In this document: positions 52,601-60,775 of the stretch, in pieces | Numbering within the stretch: the stretch's first letter is position 1 | How the letters are laid out: every line of letters starts with the position of its first letter | DNA from: Treponema_I sp045599005 | GTDB lineage: Bacteria; Spirochaetota; Spirochaetia; Treponematales; Treponemataceae | Length of the DNA stretch: 64,000 bases | Reading direction: 5' to 3' | Assembly (NCBI GenBank): GCA_045599005.1 | Contig: JAZRVF010000019.1 | Location: forward strand, 1-64,000 | Made by a program: the position numbers and the translations under genes | Notes under the pieces: model-generated | Databases searched by the model: none | Told to the model about the DNA's origin: nothing | What the model saw: only the letters and a program-made list of their open reading frames with translations

Positions 52601-52789
52601 GATTATAAGAGCCCATTCTGAGATGTAGCTTCTGTCGGAGATTGAAAGCGGAATTACAAGTTCGTCCTGAACTCCGTCGTTGTTGGGCGAAATATACTGT
52701 GGACGCGGAGCTGTCTGTGCATGCAGGGAGAGAAGTGCGGAACACAGGATTGCGGAAAAAGCTGGGGTTGATTTATTCAGTCTCTTCAT
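49658..52789 (-). CDS. Exported protein with FlgD-Ig-like repeats and OmpA C-terminal domain
   Basis: A 1043-residue protein with signal peptide. Six motifs of the form SPN/D-x-DG-x-x-D occur at about residues 34, 377, 480, 590, 690 and 800, each opening an Ig-like unit with W-x-G-x-D and DGxYxY-type ends (GVYHYYV, GIYTYRI). The last ~140 residues are OmpA-like: VLMRVAEILNKFKDYKVTVEGHANN, SSSRAEYVKDKLI, GGRVPVVPRDDKENWWKNRRVEF, which should bind peptidoglycan. It overlaps the upstream barrel gene and the downstream methyltransferase gene. Likely a periplasm-spanning or surface scaffold. Confidence 0.85.
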   Translation of the reverse strand: MKRLNKSTPAFSAILCSALLSLHAQTAPRPQYISPNNDGVQDELVIPLSISDRSYISEWALIITDDSGKTVRTIGNKEKRPEKLTFSTFLSQLFAPKEGVTIPDSVVWNGILDSGETAPDGVYHYYVTASDDRGNRAKTKSYTITVDNTEPYVEVRQLPEEEKIFGGNGRSSITIEQSGSSEDLWTAFITDAQGKEVFHWTWENAAPQTVTWDGKDEFGNWLPGGIYTYRIQSKDRAGNVSDRTQISNIRFDPMRRSINLFVKGSPIAPGGISETCRKELSVMPTFSDLSGLSEWKIEIWSKNGGKIFNTIRGTNLPEEVILYDGMTSEGLPLPDGDYRMIFTALFQNGQKSEISRNFSVDNTAPYALIQTDNQIFSPDGDGKLDFLTITQDSSVEESWTGEIVDSHGTVVKTYDFGSQVPTVQIWDGTGDDGTIADGIYTYRLFSTDSAGNFFCTESSSFELNTSRTDILLSVGSRNMAFSPNKDGKNDTISFYPMVRTGAKITEYRFSVLDGSGKEVWTQAEKKSLPESFMWNGSSNTSDRPKACPDGVYSARLSVRSSNGSENTVSTQTFELDTLYPTVNVSADYLLFSPNGDGRKDTLPLSISTGTEDKWTAVIKDSSGSRIRTYTWTGKAESFFWDGTDRDSNLVPDGLYSFVISCEDKAGNRSECVLENLQVDSRPAKSFVTVQEEKFSPNGDGILDTETFSITASPAEGIEWWKFDITDQWNSSVMSWSTADQSSLPATITWNGTDRKGFVQEGEFSAVLEIRYAKGDEITASTGKFTSWVTPPSLLVRTAPEYFSPDNDGYQDDLYILLSANSAIPFTNWHFEVKDPENGNSFWKTSGKSAITERMIWDGRSNSGELVQSATDYPFEFSVTDELGMTSVAKGLISVDVLVIRDGDVLKMQIPSIIFRSDASDFAGQNEDPVKGLSQEQIDNNNRVLMRVAEILNKFKDYKVTVEGHANNVSDTEEEETVDTEEYGVALVPLSSSRAEYVKDKLIEYGVSASRLSTVGMGGRVPVVPRDDKENWWKNRRVEFILEK

Positions 52790-53826
52790 TCTTCGTAATC
52801 TCCTTCATCCCAGATAAGGATTTCCGGCGGAGCTGTGTCTTTCACTCCAAGATGAAATGCAGCGCCAGCGGAAACAGCCTGGACATTGCCGGACAGCGCC
52901 CTGTAAGCCAGTGCCGGTACAATCTCGCTCTGCTGCCAGCCATGTTCGCTCATGAAGGAATCATCCTTGCTTCTGATTGCGAAACGCGCATTTACAGAAA
53001 GGTAAAGATTCGGGCCGGCGGTTCCTGCGACTGTTTCCCTAAGGTTGAAAGTCCAGCCGGAACGGATGCAGATCATGTCAGCGACCAGACAGTGAAGTCC
53101 GGCATCAAAGACGATGTTCTGAAAACTGGGAAATGCAAGGCCTAAAGATGCACCTGCGGAAATTTTTTCTGACTCGTAGAAAACGCCGGAAATTGCCGCC
53201 TGTGGTGTGATGATTCCCGGAAAACCGGTAACTGCGGGACTGTTGCTGAAGGATTTTCCTATTGCCGTGATTGTGCCGGCATAGCGGATTTTTGTCAGGA
53301 ATGGGATTTGCTCGAAGGTGTTCTGTTTGAACACAAAACCCAGATCAGCCGCCAGAGCCCATCCGTTTCCGATCGTTGTGTAAATATCAGCACCCACATT
53401 CAGTTTCTCATCGATCGCTTTTGCAAAACCGGCTCGGACTGTACCGCTGAATCCCAGGTCAAAAGTCCTGATGTTTGAGAAGACTCCCTGCAGGACTCCT
53501 GAAAACACGCCCAGCTTTGAGGGAATCAGAATCCCTGCGTCAAGGACGGTTCCGAAAACACTGGATCCTGCCGGTAATGTGGCGCGGGGAAAAAGTGCTG
53601 TGGCGTAAGCGCTTGCAACAATGCGCTGTTCATCGGCTGTGAGCGCCGGGTTTACTGCAATGTGTTCGGCGGAAAAACTTGTCGCGCTGTCACATGCCGT
53701 AGATGCACCGCTCAAAAGGTCGGGGGCGGAAAGTCTGTAAAAAAGTTCGCCACCTGCAGGCGGATTATAAGCGCTCAAAATGGCGGCAAATGCTGAAAAG
53801 CATAGAATTAGAAATGATTTTTTCAT
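52786..53826 (-). CDS. PorV/PorQ-like (UPF0164-like) outer-membrane barrel
   Basis: A 346-residue protein with signal peptide (MKKSFLILCFSAFAAILSA); the ATG at 53826 follows AGGAGG. FYRLSAPDLLSGASTACDSA and IAVNPALTADEQR resemble the NPA(G)-containing opening of PorV/PorQ/UPF0164 barrels of spirochaetes. The body is strand-rich. It overlaps the Ig/OmpA gene by 4 bp, so the two are probably made as partners. Confidence 0.65.
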   Translation of the reverse strand: MKKSFLILCFSAFAAILSAYNPPAGGELFYRLSAPDLLSGASTACDSATSFSAEHIAVNPALTADEQRIVASAYATALFPRATLPAGSSVFGTVLDAGILIPSKLGVFSGVLQGVFSNIRTFDLGFSGTVRAGFAKAIDEKLNVGADIYTTIGNGWALAADLGFVFKQNTFEQIPFLTKIRYAGTITAIGKSFSNSPAVTGFPGIITPQAAISGVFYESEKISAGASLGLAFPSFQNIVFDAGLHCLVADMICIRSGWTFNLRETVAGTAGPNLYLSVNARFAIRSKDDSFMSEHGWQQSEIVPALAYRALSGNVQAVSAGAAFHLGVKDTAPPEILIWDEGDYEE

Positions 53827-53889
53827 CAGCAGAACCTCCTGAAAAAGCTTCTGCCAAATATAACACACATAAGAAGAATATGTAACGAA

Positions 53890-54909
53890 TCACTTGGCGG
53901 CAATGTGACGTTTCCGGCTTTCTTTAAGAACTTTCTGCTTTCTGTTTCTTTTTTTCCGTCTTTCTGATACGACCGGTTTGTCCTTGAGCAGAAGCTGGGC
54001 AAAAAGTGCGGAGAAAAGACAGAGTCCCGAGACGATGACTGTGCCGATGGGGCCGATGTCTGCAAATGGCAACGGTACGTTCATCCCGAAAAAACCGGTG
54101 ATGAAAGTGGGAACCATCAGGACAAGGGAGATGACTGTAAGACGTTTCATGACCACGTTCAGGTTGTTGGAGATGATTGAGGCGAAGGAATCGGTGACAC
54201 TGGAGATGATCTCCGAATAGGTGTCGGTCATCTCGATGGCTTGCCTGTGATCAATGGTCACGTCCTCAAGCCAGTCGCGGTCATCCTCATCCAGTGGGAG
54301 AAGCTTGGTTTTTCCCAAGCGGTCAATCAGTGATTTGTTGCTCTTCAGTGAAGTGGCGAAAAACAGCAGTGATTTCTCCAGATTGAGCAGATGCATCAGG
54401 TCAGCATTTTTTACGGACTGCTGCAGTTCATTCTGGATGGTTGTTGACCGGCGGTTGATCTCTTTTAGGTAACGGAGAAACAGTGTGTCAGACCGGGCAA
54501 GAACCCGCATGAGAAAGGCAGGAAAGTCTGACAGAGAGATGCCTTTTACGCGGTTTGATGAAATGTCTTTGAGAACTTCGCAGTCAGTCCAGCAGATTGT
54601 GATGAGAATATCGGGAAAAACAACAATGCCCAGAGGAACTGTCAGGTATGAAATATCGTTCTCAGGCACGAACAGGGGCAGACGCACGATGATCAGAATG
54701 TAGTCGTCATCTTTTTCAATTCGGGACAGCTCATCCTGGTCAAGGATATCAAGAATGTGTTCCTGGTCAATGTGGTATTCTTCCTCAAGAATCCGGATGT
54801 CTTCCCTGGTCACATTTCTGGCATCAACCCAGGTGTTTTTTCCTGCGGTCAGATCATCGGAAGTGTGATGCTGGAATTTACCGTCTTCCTGCTGCCAGTA
54901 GGTGATCAT
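53890..54909 (-). CDS. CorA-family magnesium transporter
   Basis: A 339-residue protein with a long cytosolic alpha/beta domain, then two C-terminal TM helices. The YGMN-type signature is present as FFGMNVPLPF after TM1, and a basic tail follows. It conducts Mg2+ (or other divalents) as a pentamer. I chose ATG at 54909 after AGGAGAG; the frame start at 54930 lacks an SD. Confidence 0.92.
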   Translation of the reverse strand: MITYWQQEDGKFQHHTSDDLTAGKNTWVDARNVTREDIRILEEEYHIDQEHILDILDQDELSRIEKDDDYILIIVRLPLFVPENDISYLTVPLGIVVFPDILITICWTDCEVLKDISSNRVKGISLSDFPAFLMRVLARSDTLFLRYLKEINRRSTTIQNELQQSVKNADLMHLLNLEKSLLFFATSLKSNKSLIDRLGKTKLLPLDEDDRDWLEDVTIDHRQAIEMTDTYSEIISSVTDSFASIISNNLNVVMKRLTVISLVLMVPTFITGFFGMNVPLPFADIGPIGTVIVSGLCLFSALFAQLLLKDKPVVSERRKKRNRKQKVLKESRKRHIAAK

Positions 54910-55213
54910 AAAACTCTCCTGAGACTGCACACGTATTATGGAAAAAATCAGTCATGAACTGCAGGTGCACAGTCAGCCGTTCCCCGAAACCTTAGGGATA
55001 TTATCGCTTTTATGGGAATAATGCAATAAATTCAGGGAGGTGCGTTGTTGACATGAACTAACTGTTTCTATACTCTAAAGATGCATGACAAAGAAGCCGT
55101 GGACATCATCAGGTGTTCCCGGCTTTTTTTGTTTACACAGAATTTGCCAAAATCATTTTGATTTGGTAGAATGTATCTGTTTATAGAAACTCATTTTTTA
55201 TAGGAGACAAAAA
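54910..55213. other. livJ leader region
   Basis: This 304-bp stretch carries the CorA promoter on the left, then a plus-strand promoter-like TTGACA (55048) and TATACT (55069), a terminator-like hairpin (55094-55130), a bulged inverted repeat CCAAAATCA/TGATTTGG (55149-55167) and the livJ SD (AGGAGA). A short frame from ATG 55081 crosses the hairpin. Confidence 0.55.
55094..55130 (+). terminator. Terminator-like hairpin in the livJ leader (attenuator candidate)
   Basis: AAGCCG / CGGCTT with inner GGA/TCC pairs, then seven T. It lies 20 bp after a promoter-like pair and 84 bp before livJ, inside a short frame starting MHDKEAVDIIRC. Confidence 0.6.
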
Positions 55214-56386
55214 ATGAAGAGAACACTTATGGTAGTTGCAGCACTTCTGCTGGCAACATGCTGCCTTTTTGCAGGCGGTTCAAAAGAGAACGTGGTAAAG
55301 ATCGGTGTTTACGAACCCGCTTCCGGTGACAACGGTGCTGGTGGTAAACAGGAAACTCTGGGTATGCAGTATGCAAACTCAATTACTCCTACTGTTACAA
55401 TCGGCGGAACAGAATACAAAGTGGAACTGGTTATCGTTGACAACGAATCATCAAACGATAAGGCAGTTTCTGCTGCAAGTGAACTGATCAACAAAGGTGT
55501 TTCTGTTGTTCTCGGTTCATACGGTTCCGGTGTTTCTATTGCTGCAAGCGATATTTTTGCAAATGCAGAAGTTCCTGCAATCGGTGTAACATGTACAAAC
55601 CCTCAGGTAACACTGGGAAATGACCACTACTTCCGCATCTGCTTCCTTGATCCTTTCCAGGGAACAGTTCTTGCAAACTTCGCAAAAGACAGCTTCGGTG
55701 CAAAAAAAGCATACAGCCTTGCAAAACTTGGTGATGACTATTCAAGCGGTCTCTGCAATTACTTCAACAAAGCTTTCGAGGCTCTGGGCGGAGAAGTGAT
55801 CTACGAGACATTCCCTGACGGAACAACAGACTTTGCTGCATATGTTGCAAACGCAAAAAACAACGGTGCAGACGTTTTCTTTGCTCCCACATCAATTGAA
55901 GCTGCTGCTCTCATCATTGAGCAGGCAAACACACAGGGTCTTTCAATTCCGCTTCTGGCCGGAGACACATGGGACTCCAACGTTATCCTGGCTGCTGCAG
56001 AAGGAACAGGAATCAACATTTTCGTTACAACATTCTTTGTTGAAGGTAGCACAGATGCAAAAGTTGTTAACTTTGTTGACGGATTCCGCAAATACCTGAA
56101 CACAAATGCAACTGCAAAAACAAACAACGGTGGAAACGATGAGATCGCTGCTGTTTCTGCAATGGGATTCGATGCTTACTACACAGCTCTTGAAGCACTC
56201 AAAGCTGCCGGTTCCACAAAAGGTAAAGACCTGATCAAAGTTCTGCCTTCTGTAAAATACACAGGTGTTTCCGGTGCAATCGAATTTGATGCGACAGGTG
56301 ATGCAAAACGTAACGTTGCATACGTAAAGAAAGTAAACAATGCAACAGGAAAATGGGACTTCGTTGCTGTTCAGAGCGTAAAATAA
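55214..56386 (+). CDS. livJ: Branched-chain amino-acid-type ABC transporter substrate-binding protein
   Basis: A 390-residue periplasmic binding protein with signal peptide (MKRTLMVVAALLLATCCLFAGG, perhaps a loose spirochaetal lipobox). It shows VKIGVYEPASGDNGAGG, VELVIVDNESS and GVSVVLGSYGSG, the LivJ/Peripla_BP_6 pattern. First gene of livJHMGF. AT-rich codons and GGAGA before the ATG fit high expression. The hairpin after its stop should keep livJ mRNA above that of the membrane genes. Confidence 0.93.
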   Translation: MKRTLMVVAALLLATCCLFAGGSKENVVKIGVYEPASGDNGAGGKQETLGMQYANSITPTVTIGGTEYKVELVIVDNESSNDKAVSAASELINKGVSVVLGSYGSGVSIAASDIFANAEVPAIGVTCTNPQVTLGNDHYFRICFLDPFQGTVLANFAKDSFGAKKAYSLAKLGDDYSSGLCNYFNKAFEALGGEVIYETFPDGTTDFAAYVANAKNNGADVFFAPTSIEAAALIIEQANTQGLSIPLLAGDTWDSNVILAAAEGTGINIFVTTFFVEGSTDAKVVNFVDGFRKYLNTNATAKTNNGGNDEIAAVSAMGFDAYYTALEALKAAGSTKGKDLIKVLPSVKYTGVSGAIEFDATGDAKRNVAYVKKVNNATGKWDFVAVQSVK

Positions 56387-56402
56387 GTTCCTTATGATTG
56401 AG

Positions 56403-56443
56403 CCCCGGAGAAAATTCCAGACTCCGGGGTGATTTTGTTTTTT
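56403..56443 (+). terminator. Hairpin between livJ and livH
   Basis: CCCCGGAG / CTCCGGGG, perfect eight-bp stem, then a T-rich tail. Probably a partial terminator and 3' mRNA stabiliser, giving more binding protein than permease. Confidence 0.75.
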
Positions 56444-56520
56444 ATCGGCATGTTGCCGCTGACACAGGTTTCCGATGTCAACGGTAATCTGCAGATAAAA
56501 AACTAATCTGGAGAATATAA

Positions 56521-57405
56521 ATGAACGGCTTTCTGACAAACTTGCCCTATCTTCTGGCTGGTATCTCAACGGGCGGTCAGTACGCACTGATCGCCATTGG
56601 ATACACAATGGTTTACGGCATTCTGCGTCTTATCAACTTTGCCCATGGTGACGTTTTCATGGCTGCAGGGTTGATAATGGTTTATACATCGGCCACTCTG
56701 CCTTTGTATGTTTCTATCCCGGTAACAATCATTGCAACGACTCTTATCGGTTTTGCCGTGGAACGCATTGCCTACAAGCCTCTGCGGACGGCACCGCGCA
56801 TGTCTGTAATGATCAGTGCCATCGGTATGTCATACTTCATCCAGAATATGGCTCTGTATGTCACCGGCGGTCTTACAAAGTATTATCCGGCAATTCCGTG
56901 GATCAGCGATTCTGTAGAGATTTTCGGGGCCATGACAAAGCGTGTCACCCTTATCACTCCTTTCCTGACAATCGTTCTGGTTGTCGCCCTTGTCGCACTT
57001 ATCAGGTACACAAAGATCGGTATGGCAATGCGTGCAGTTTCCAAAGACTTTGAGACAGCCCAGCTTATGGGAATCAAGATCAACTCTGTAATCAGTATGA
57101 CCTTTGTAATCGGTTCTTTCCTGGCAGCTGTCGGTTCAATCCTGTTCTTCTCAAATTACACAGGTGTAACGCCGACTGTCGGTTCCATGCCGGGTCTCAA
57201 AGCGTTTGTCGCAGCCGTTTTCGGCGGTATCGGCTCCATTCCAGGTGCTGTGATCGGTGCCTTTGTAATCGGTATCTGCGAAAACATCATCAAAGGATTG
57301 GGTTGGACAACATTCAGTGATGCATTCACTTTTGTTCTGCTGATTGTGGTTCTCATGTTCATGCCCACAGGTATTTTCGGTGAGAAATCCACCGACAAGG
57401 TTTGA
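56521..57405 (+). CDS. livH: Branched-chain amino acid ABC transporter permease LivH
   Basis: A 294-residue permease with eight or so TM segments; AIGYTMVYGILRLINFAHGD near the start and AVFGGIGSIPGAVIGAFVIG near the end are typical of LivH. Its stop overlaps the frame of livM. It forms the membrane channel with LivM. Confidence 0.95.
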   Translation: MNGFLTNLPYLLAGISTGGQYALIAIGYTMVYGILRLINFAHGDVFMAAGLIMVYTSATLPLYVSIPVTIIATTLIGFAVERIAYKPLRTAPRMSVMISAIGMSYFIQNMALYVTGGLTKYYPAIPWISDSVEIFGAMTKRVTLITPFLTIVLVVALVALIRYTKIGMAMRAVSKDFETAQLMGIKINSVISMTFVIGSFLAAVGSILFFSNYTGVTPTVGSMPGLKAFVAAVFGGIGSIPGAVIGAFVIGICENIIKGLGWTTFSDAFTFVLLIVVLMFMPTGIFGEKSTDKV

Positions 57406-57416
57406 TTGAGGGGTTT

Positions 57417-58553
57417 ATGATGCAAAACAAAATAAAAACTGAAGCAGACAGAAAAAGAATTCATGAGGCTGTGGTCAGTGCCGTACTGATTGCCCTGATG
57501 TTTGCTGTTGTGGCCATTCTGGAACAGATTCTGCCGCGCACCCACATGATTTTTACAGTTCTGAAAAAGGGTGCCATCTATGCACTTGTTGCGGTCTCCA
57601 TGAACCTGCTCAACGGATTCACGGGACTTTTCTCACTTGGTCAGGCAGGATTCATGCTGATCGGTGCATATGTCTACGGTATTTTCACGATTCCTGTTGC
57701 TTACCGTGCACAGGTTTATCAGTATTATGACGGCGGATTGATCCAGTTCACGCTTCCTGTGATTGTGGCAATGATTCTTGCCGGACTTGTTGCAGCACTT
57801 TTTGCCTTTCTGATCGGTCTTCCCATTCTTCACCTTAAGTCAGACTATCTTGCGATTGCAACTCTTGGATTTGCTGAGATTATCCGTGCCTTGTTCCAGT
57901 GGGACAAACTGGGTGTAATCACCAACGGTTCTAACCTGCTGAGAAAGTATGCGATCTTCAGAAGCACCGTGTTCCCCTTTGCGGTTTCAGGTGTATGTAT
58001 CGCAGTTATTGTGCTGCTGATCAATTCAACATACGGACGCGCATTCAAGGCAATCCGTGATGATGAGGTTGCTGCCGAGGCAATGGGTATCAACCTTGCG
58101 CACCATAAACGCATGGCTTTTACAATCAGTTCATTCTTTGCCGGAATAAGCGGTGCCCTGCTTGCAATGTTCCAGACTACAATTCAGGCAAGTCAGTTCA
58201 AGAGCGCAATGACCTACGAAATCCTTCTGATTGTTGTTATCGGTGGTGTAGGAAGCGTTACAGGAAGCTGTATCTCTTCTTTCCTGTTCATTGCCTGTTC
58301 CGAATGGTGGCTCCGTTTCCTGGATGTTGAGACTACAATCGGAAGTTTCACAGTGCCGCTGCTGCGTCCCGGATTCCGAAAGGTTGTATTCTCAATCGTA
58401 ATCATGTGTATCGTTCTGTTCTATCACCGCGGAATCATGGGTGAGAACGAATTCTCCGTCGCCGGCTTGCTACGCTGGATTGGACGCAAAAAAAAGAAAA
58501 GCCTTGAGAAAAAAGCTGCAAAAGCCGCAGCGAAAGAGGGAGGCGCAAAATGA
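57417..58553 (+). CDS. livM: Branched-chain amino acid ABC transporter permease LivM
   Basis: A 378-residue permease with MNLLNGFTGLFSLGQAGFM, LPILHLKSDYLAIATLGFAE and a VVIGGVGSVTGSCISSFLF segment typical of LivM. GAGGGG precedes the ATG at 57417. The C-terminus is a Lys/Ala-rich cytosolic tail (KKKKSLEKKAAKAAAKEGG). It overlaps livG by 4 bp. Confidence 0.95.
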   Translation: MMQNKIKTEADRKRIHEAVVSAVLIALMFAVVAILEQILPRTHMIFTVLKKGAIYALVAVSMNLLNGFTGLFSLGQAGFMLIGAYVYGIFTIPVAYRAQVYQYYDGGLIQFTLPVIVAMILAGLVAALFAFLIGLPILHLKSDYLAIATLGFAEIIRALFQWDKLGVITNGSNLLRKYAIFRSTVFPFAVSGVCIAVIVLLINSTYGRAFKAIRDDEVAAEAMGINLAHHKRMAFTISSFFAGISGALLAMFQTTIQASQFKSAMTYEILLIVVIGGVGSVTGSCISSFLFIACSEWWLRFLDVETTIGSFTVPLLRPGFRKVVFSIVIMCIVLFYHRGIMGENEFSVAGLLRWIGRKKKKSLEKKAAKAAAKEGGAK

Positions 58554-59383
58554 GCGATCAGGTTCTTGCACTTGAGAATGTTACCATGCAGTTTGGCGGT
58601 GTTGTTGCCGTAAACTCCCTCAGTCTTGAAGTGAATAAAGGTGAGATTGTCTCACTGATCGGTCCGAACGGTGCCGGAAAAACCACTGCATTTAATGTTG
58701 TTACCGGTGTGTATGCGCCTACAAACGGTGCTGTCTATTTCAACGGGAACAAAATTGTAGAGAACTTTCCACGCGGAAAAATGAAGAAGATTTTTGCAGG
58801 CGCGGAACTGGGAAACTATACCAGACGCCTGGAACCAACTCCGGACAAAATCACGAAGCTTGGTATTGCACGAACTTTCCAGAATATCCGTCTGTGGAGA
58901 AGTCAGTCTGTCTTTGACAATGTTCTGATTGCAAAACATCTGCGCCGCACAAGCAATGTTTTTTCTGCGACTTTCCGCCTCAACTACAAGGAAGAGAAAC
59001 GTCAGCGGGAAGAAACAATGGAACTGCTTCGTATTCTTGAGCTGGACAGCGTAAAAGATGAGAAATGTACATCACTGCCTTATGGCCAGCAGCGGCGACT
59101 TGAGATTGCCCGCGCCCTTGCCACAGAGCCGAGCCTGCTTCTGCTTGATGAGCCCGCCGCAGGTATGAATCCTCAGGAGACTGATGAACTTACAGCTTTC
59201 ATTGACAGAATCCGTAAAGATTTTGATCTGACAATCTTCATGATTGAACATCACATGGATCTTGTTATGGATATTTCTGACCGCATTTATGTTCTTAACT
59301 TCGGTGCTCTTATTGCCCAGGGAACTCCGGAAGAAATCCAGAACAATCCGGTGGTTATTTCCGCTTATTTGGGAGAAGACTAA
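58550..59383 (+). CDS. livG: Branched-chain amino acid ABC transporter ATPase LivG
   Basis: A 277-residue ATPase with Walker A GPNGAGKT, signature LPYGQQRRLEIARAL, Walker B LLLLDEPAAGMNP and FMIEHHMD. LPYGQQRRLE is the LivG form of the ABC signature. It pairs with LivF to drive LivHM. Slightly longer than usual because of an insert around residues 70-95. Confidence 0.96.
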   Translation: MSDQVLALENVTMQFGGVVAVNSLSLEVNKGEIVSLIGPNGAGKTTAFNVVTGVYAPTNGAVYFNGNKIVENFPRGKMKKIFAGAELGNYTRRLEPTPDKITKLGIARTFQNIRLWRSQSVFDNVLIAKHLRRTSNVFSATFRLNYKEEKRQREETMELLRILELDSVKDEKCTSLPYGQQRRLEIARALATEPSLLLLDEPAAGMNPQETDELTAFIDRIRKDFDLTIFMIEHHMDLVMDISDRIYVLNFGALIAQGTPEEIQNNPVVISAYLGED

Positions 59384-59384
59384 T

Positions 59385-60116
59385 ATGCTTAAAATTCAGG
59401 ACCTTCATGTTGCTTATGGCGGAATCAAGGCTTTGCGAGGAATCAATGTCAATGTTCCCGATGGAAAGATTGTCACTCTGATCGGTGCGAACGGTGCCGG
59501 AAAATCCACTCTCCTGCGAACGATTTCCGGACTGGTAAAGGCAGAGAGCGGATCAATCACAATTGATTCTGGAGAAAATGCCGGTAAGGAAATAATCGGT
59601 CAGCCGATCAATAAAATCTGTCAGGATGGAATTGCCCTGGTTCCGGAAGGCCGCCGTGTTTTTACAGACCTTTCTGTCCAGGAGAATCTCCGCATTGGTG
59701 CTTATCTGCGTAATGACAAAAAAGCTGTTGAAGAAGATCTTCAGTGGGTTTATGAACTTTTCCCCCGTCTTAAGGAACGAAGCTGGCAGTACGCCGGTAC
59801 TCTTTCCGGTGGTGAACAGCAGATGCTGGCAGTAGGCCGCGCCCTTATGAGTCGTCCGAAACTTCTTATGATGGATGAACCTTCTTTGGGTCTTGCACCG
59901 CTTATCGTTCAGCAGATTTTCAGCATCATCACTGAAATCAACAAAAAAGGCGTGACAATCCTGCTTATTGAGCAGAATGCGAACATGGCCCTTAAGATTG
60001 CAGACATGGCGTATGTAATCGAGACTGGTGAAATCGTTCTTGAAGGAAGCGGAAGTCAGCTTCTGGAGAATGAACGGGTTCGCGAGGCTTATCTGGGAAA
60101 GAAAGCCGCACGCTGA
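59385..60116 (+). CDS. livF: Branched-chain amino acid ABC transporter ATPase LivF
   Basis: A 243-residue ATPase with LHVAYGGIKALRGI, Walker A GANGAGKST, signature LSGGEQQMLAVGRAL, Walker B LLMMDEPSLGLAP and LLIEQNANMAL. The ATG at 59385 follows the livG stop by 1 bp with GGAGAAGAC as SD. Last gene of the operon. Confidence 0.96.
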   Translation: MLKIQDLHVAYGGIKALRGINVNVPDGKIVTLIGANGAGKSTLLRTISGLVKAESGSITIDSGENAGKEIIGQPINKICQDGIALVPEGRRVFTDLSVQENLRIGAYLRNDKKAVEEDLQWVYELFPRLKERSWQYAGTLSGGEQQMLAVGRALMSRPKLLMMDEPSLGLAPLIVQQIFSIITEINKKGVTILLIEQNANMALKIADMAYVIETGEIVLEGSGSQLLENERVREAYLGKKAAR

Positions 60117-60136
60117 GGCTGGTTGTTCAGTTTGTC

Positions 60137-60236
60137 AAAAAAACAGGCTTCCATCGGGAACCTTGTCAAAAGCCACAGCGCATCAAGTTGCGATTGTGTT
60201 TTTACCAAGCCACCTCGATTCCGCCTGTTTTTTTTT
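60137..60236 (+). terminator. Terminator after livF
   Basis: AAAAACAGGC pairs with GCCTGTTTTTTT across a ~75-base loop that can fold on its own; a long T run follows. The loop is unusually large for an intrinsic terminator. Confidence 0.6.
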
Positions 60237-60371
60237 ACACTTACAGGCAGCTGCGTCGGTTCGGCGGGGTGGGCGCGGTTATGGTATGACGACTTTTTTT
60301 TCTGTTTTGATAGTCAGTTAAAAAACGATTTTACACAGACTTAACAAAAACTTCCCGATAGTTTCACATAA

Positions 60372-60427
60372 CTCCTGTAGCTTCAAGCCACAAATAAAAA
60401 GCCTGAGAACAGGCTTGTAAACAGGAG
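60372..60427 (+). ncRNA. Structured leader with two alternative pairings before the MCP gene
   Basis: Outer stem CTCCTGT (60372-60378) / ACAGGAG (60421-60427). Inner stem AAGCCTG (60399-60405) / CAGGCTT (60410-60416) with an AGAA loop. CAAGCC (60384-60389) can instead pair with GGCTTG (60412-60417), excluding the inner stem. It does not match any riboswitch class I know. Confidence 0.45.
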
Positions 60428-60439
60428 ATTCCGATTTTG

Positions 60440-60520
60440 TCCGTATAAGATTCATGCGGGATTCTTTCTACCATTATATAACTAACATAACTTTATATTA
60501 CATAACTTTTTTTATACGGA
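60440..60520. other. Nine-bp inverted repeat around an AT-rich loop
   Basis: TCCGTATAA (60440-60448) and TTATACGGA (60512-60520) are perfect complements 63 bp apart. The stretch between is AT-rich with ATAACTTT-like repeats. The remaining 237-660 bp of this gap hold only small hairpins. Confidence 0.55.
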
Positions 60521-60693
60521 TACAGATAAGATTGCATTCGCAGCTTTGCCCCCTGCGTTAGTGCATGGGACCACGCCCGACGGCTGTGACATGACAAATG
60601 GTCGTGCCCTCATTCCAAAAATCAATTCTTCGCCGGCAAAATGTTTTGTGAACCTTTTCTTAGGATCAAATTATTGCTTTCCGTTGTAAATTT

Positions 60694-60749
60694 AGAGGAG
60701 GTAGTATAGAATGGACGGCATGGCAGTCTGAAATTCCTGGAGTGCCGTC
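60694..60749 (+). promoter_or_regulatory. Strong SD, seven-codon-or-shorter uORF and hairpin before the MCP gene
   Basis: AGAGGAGG (60694-60701) leads to ATG 60711, which opens only MDGMAV then TGA. GACGGCA (60714-60720) in this frame pairs with TGCCGTC (60743-60749). The MCP gene itself has a weaker SD. This may be a translational control leader. Confidence 0.4.
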
Positions 60750-60775
60750 AAAAACTCAAACTGGCTGAAGAGACT

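Noticed and set aside
60372..60427. c-di-GMP (GEMM) riboswitch before the MCP gene
   Set aside because: The conserved GEMM core and tetraloop-receptor pairs are absent.
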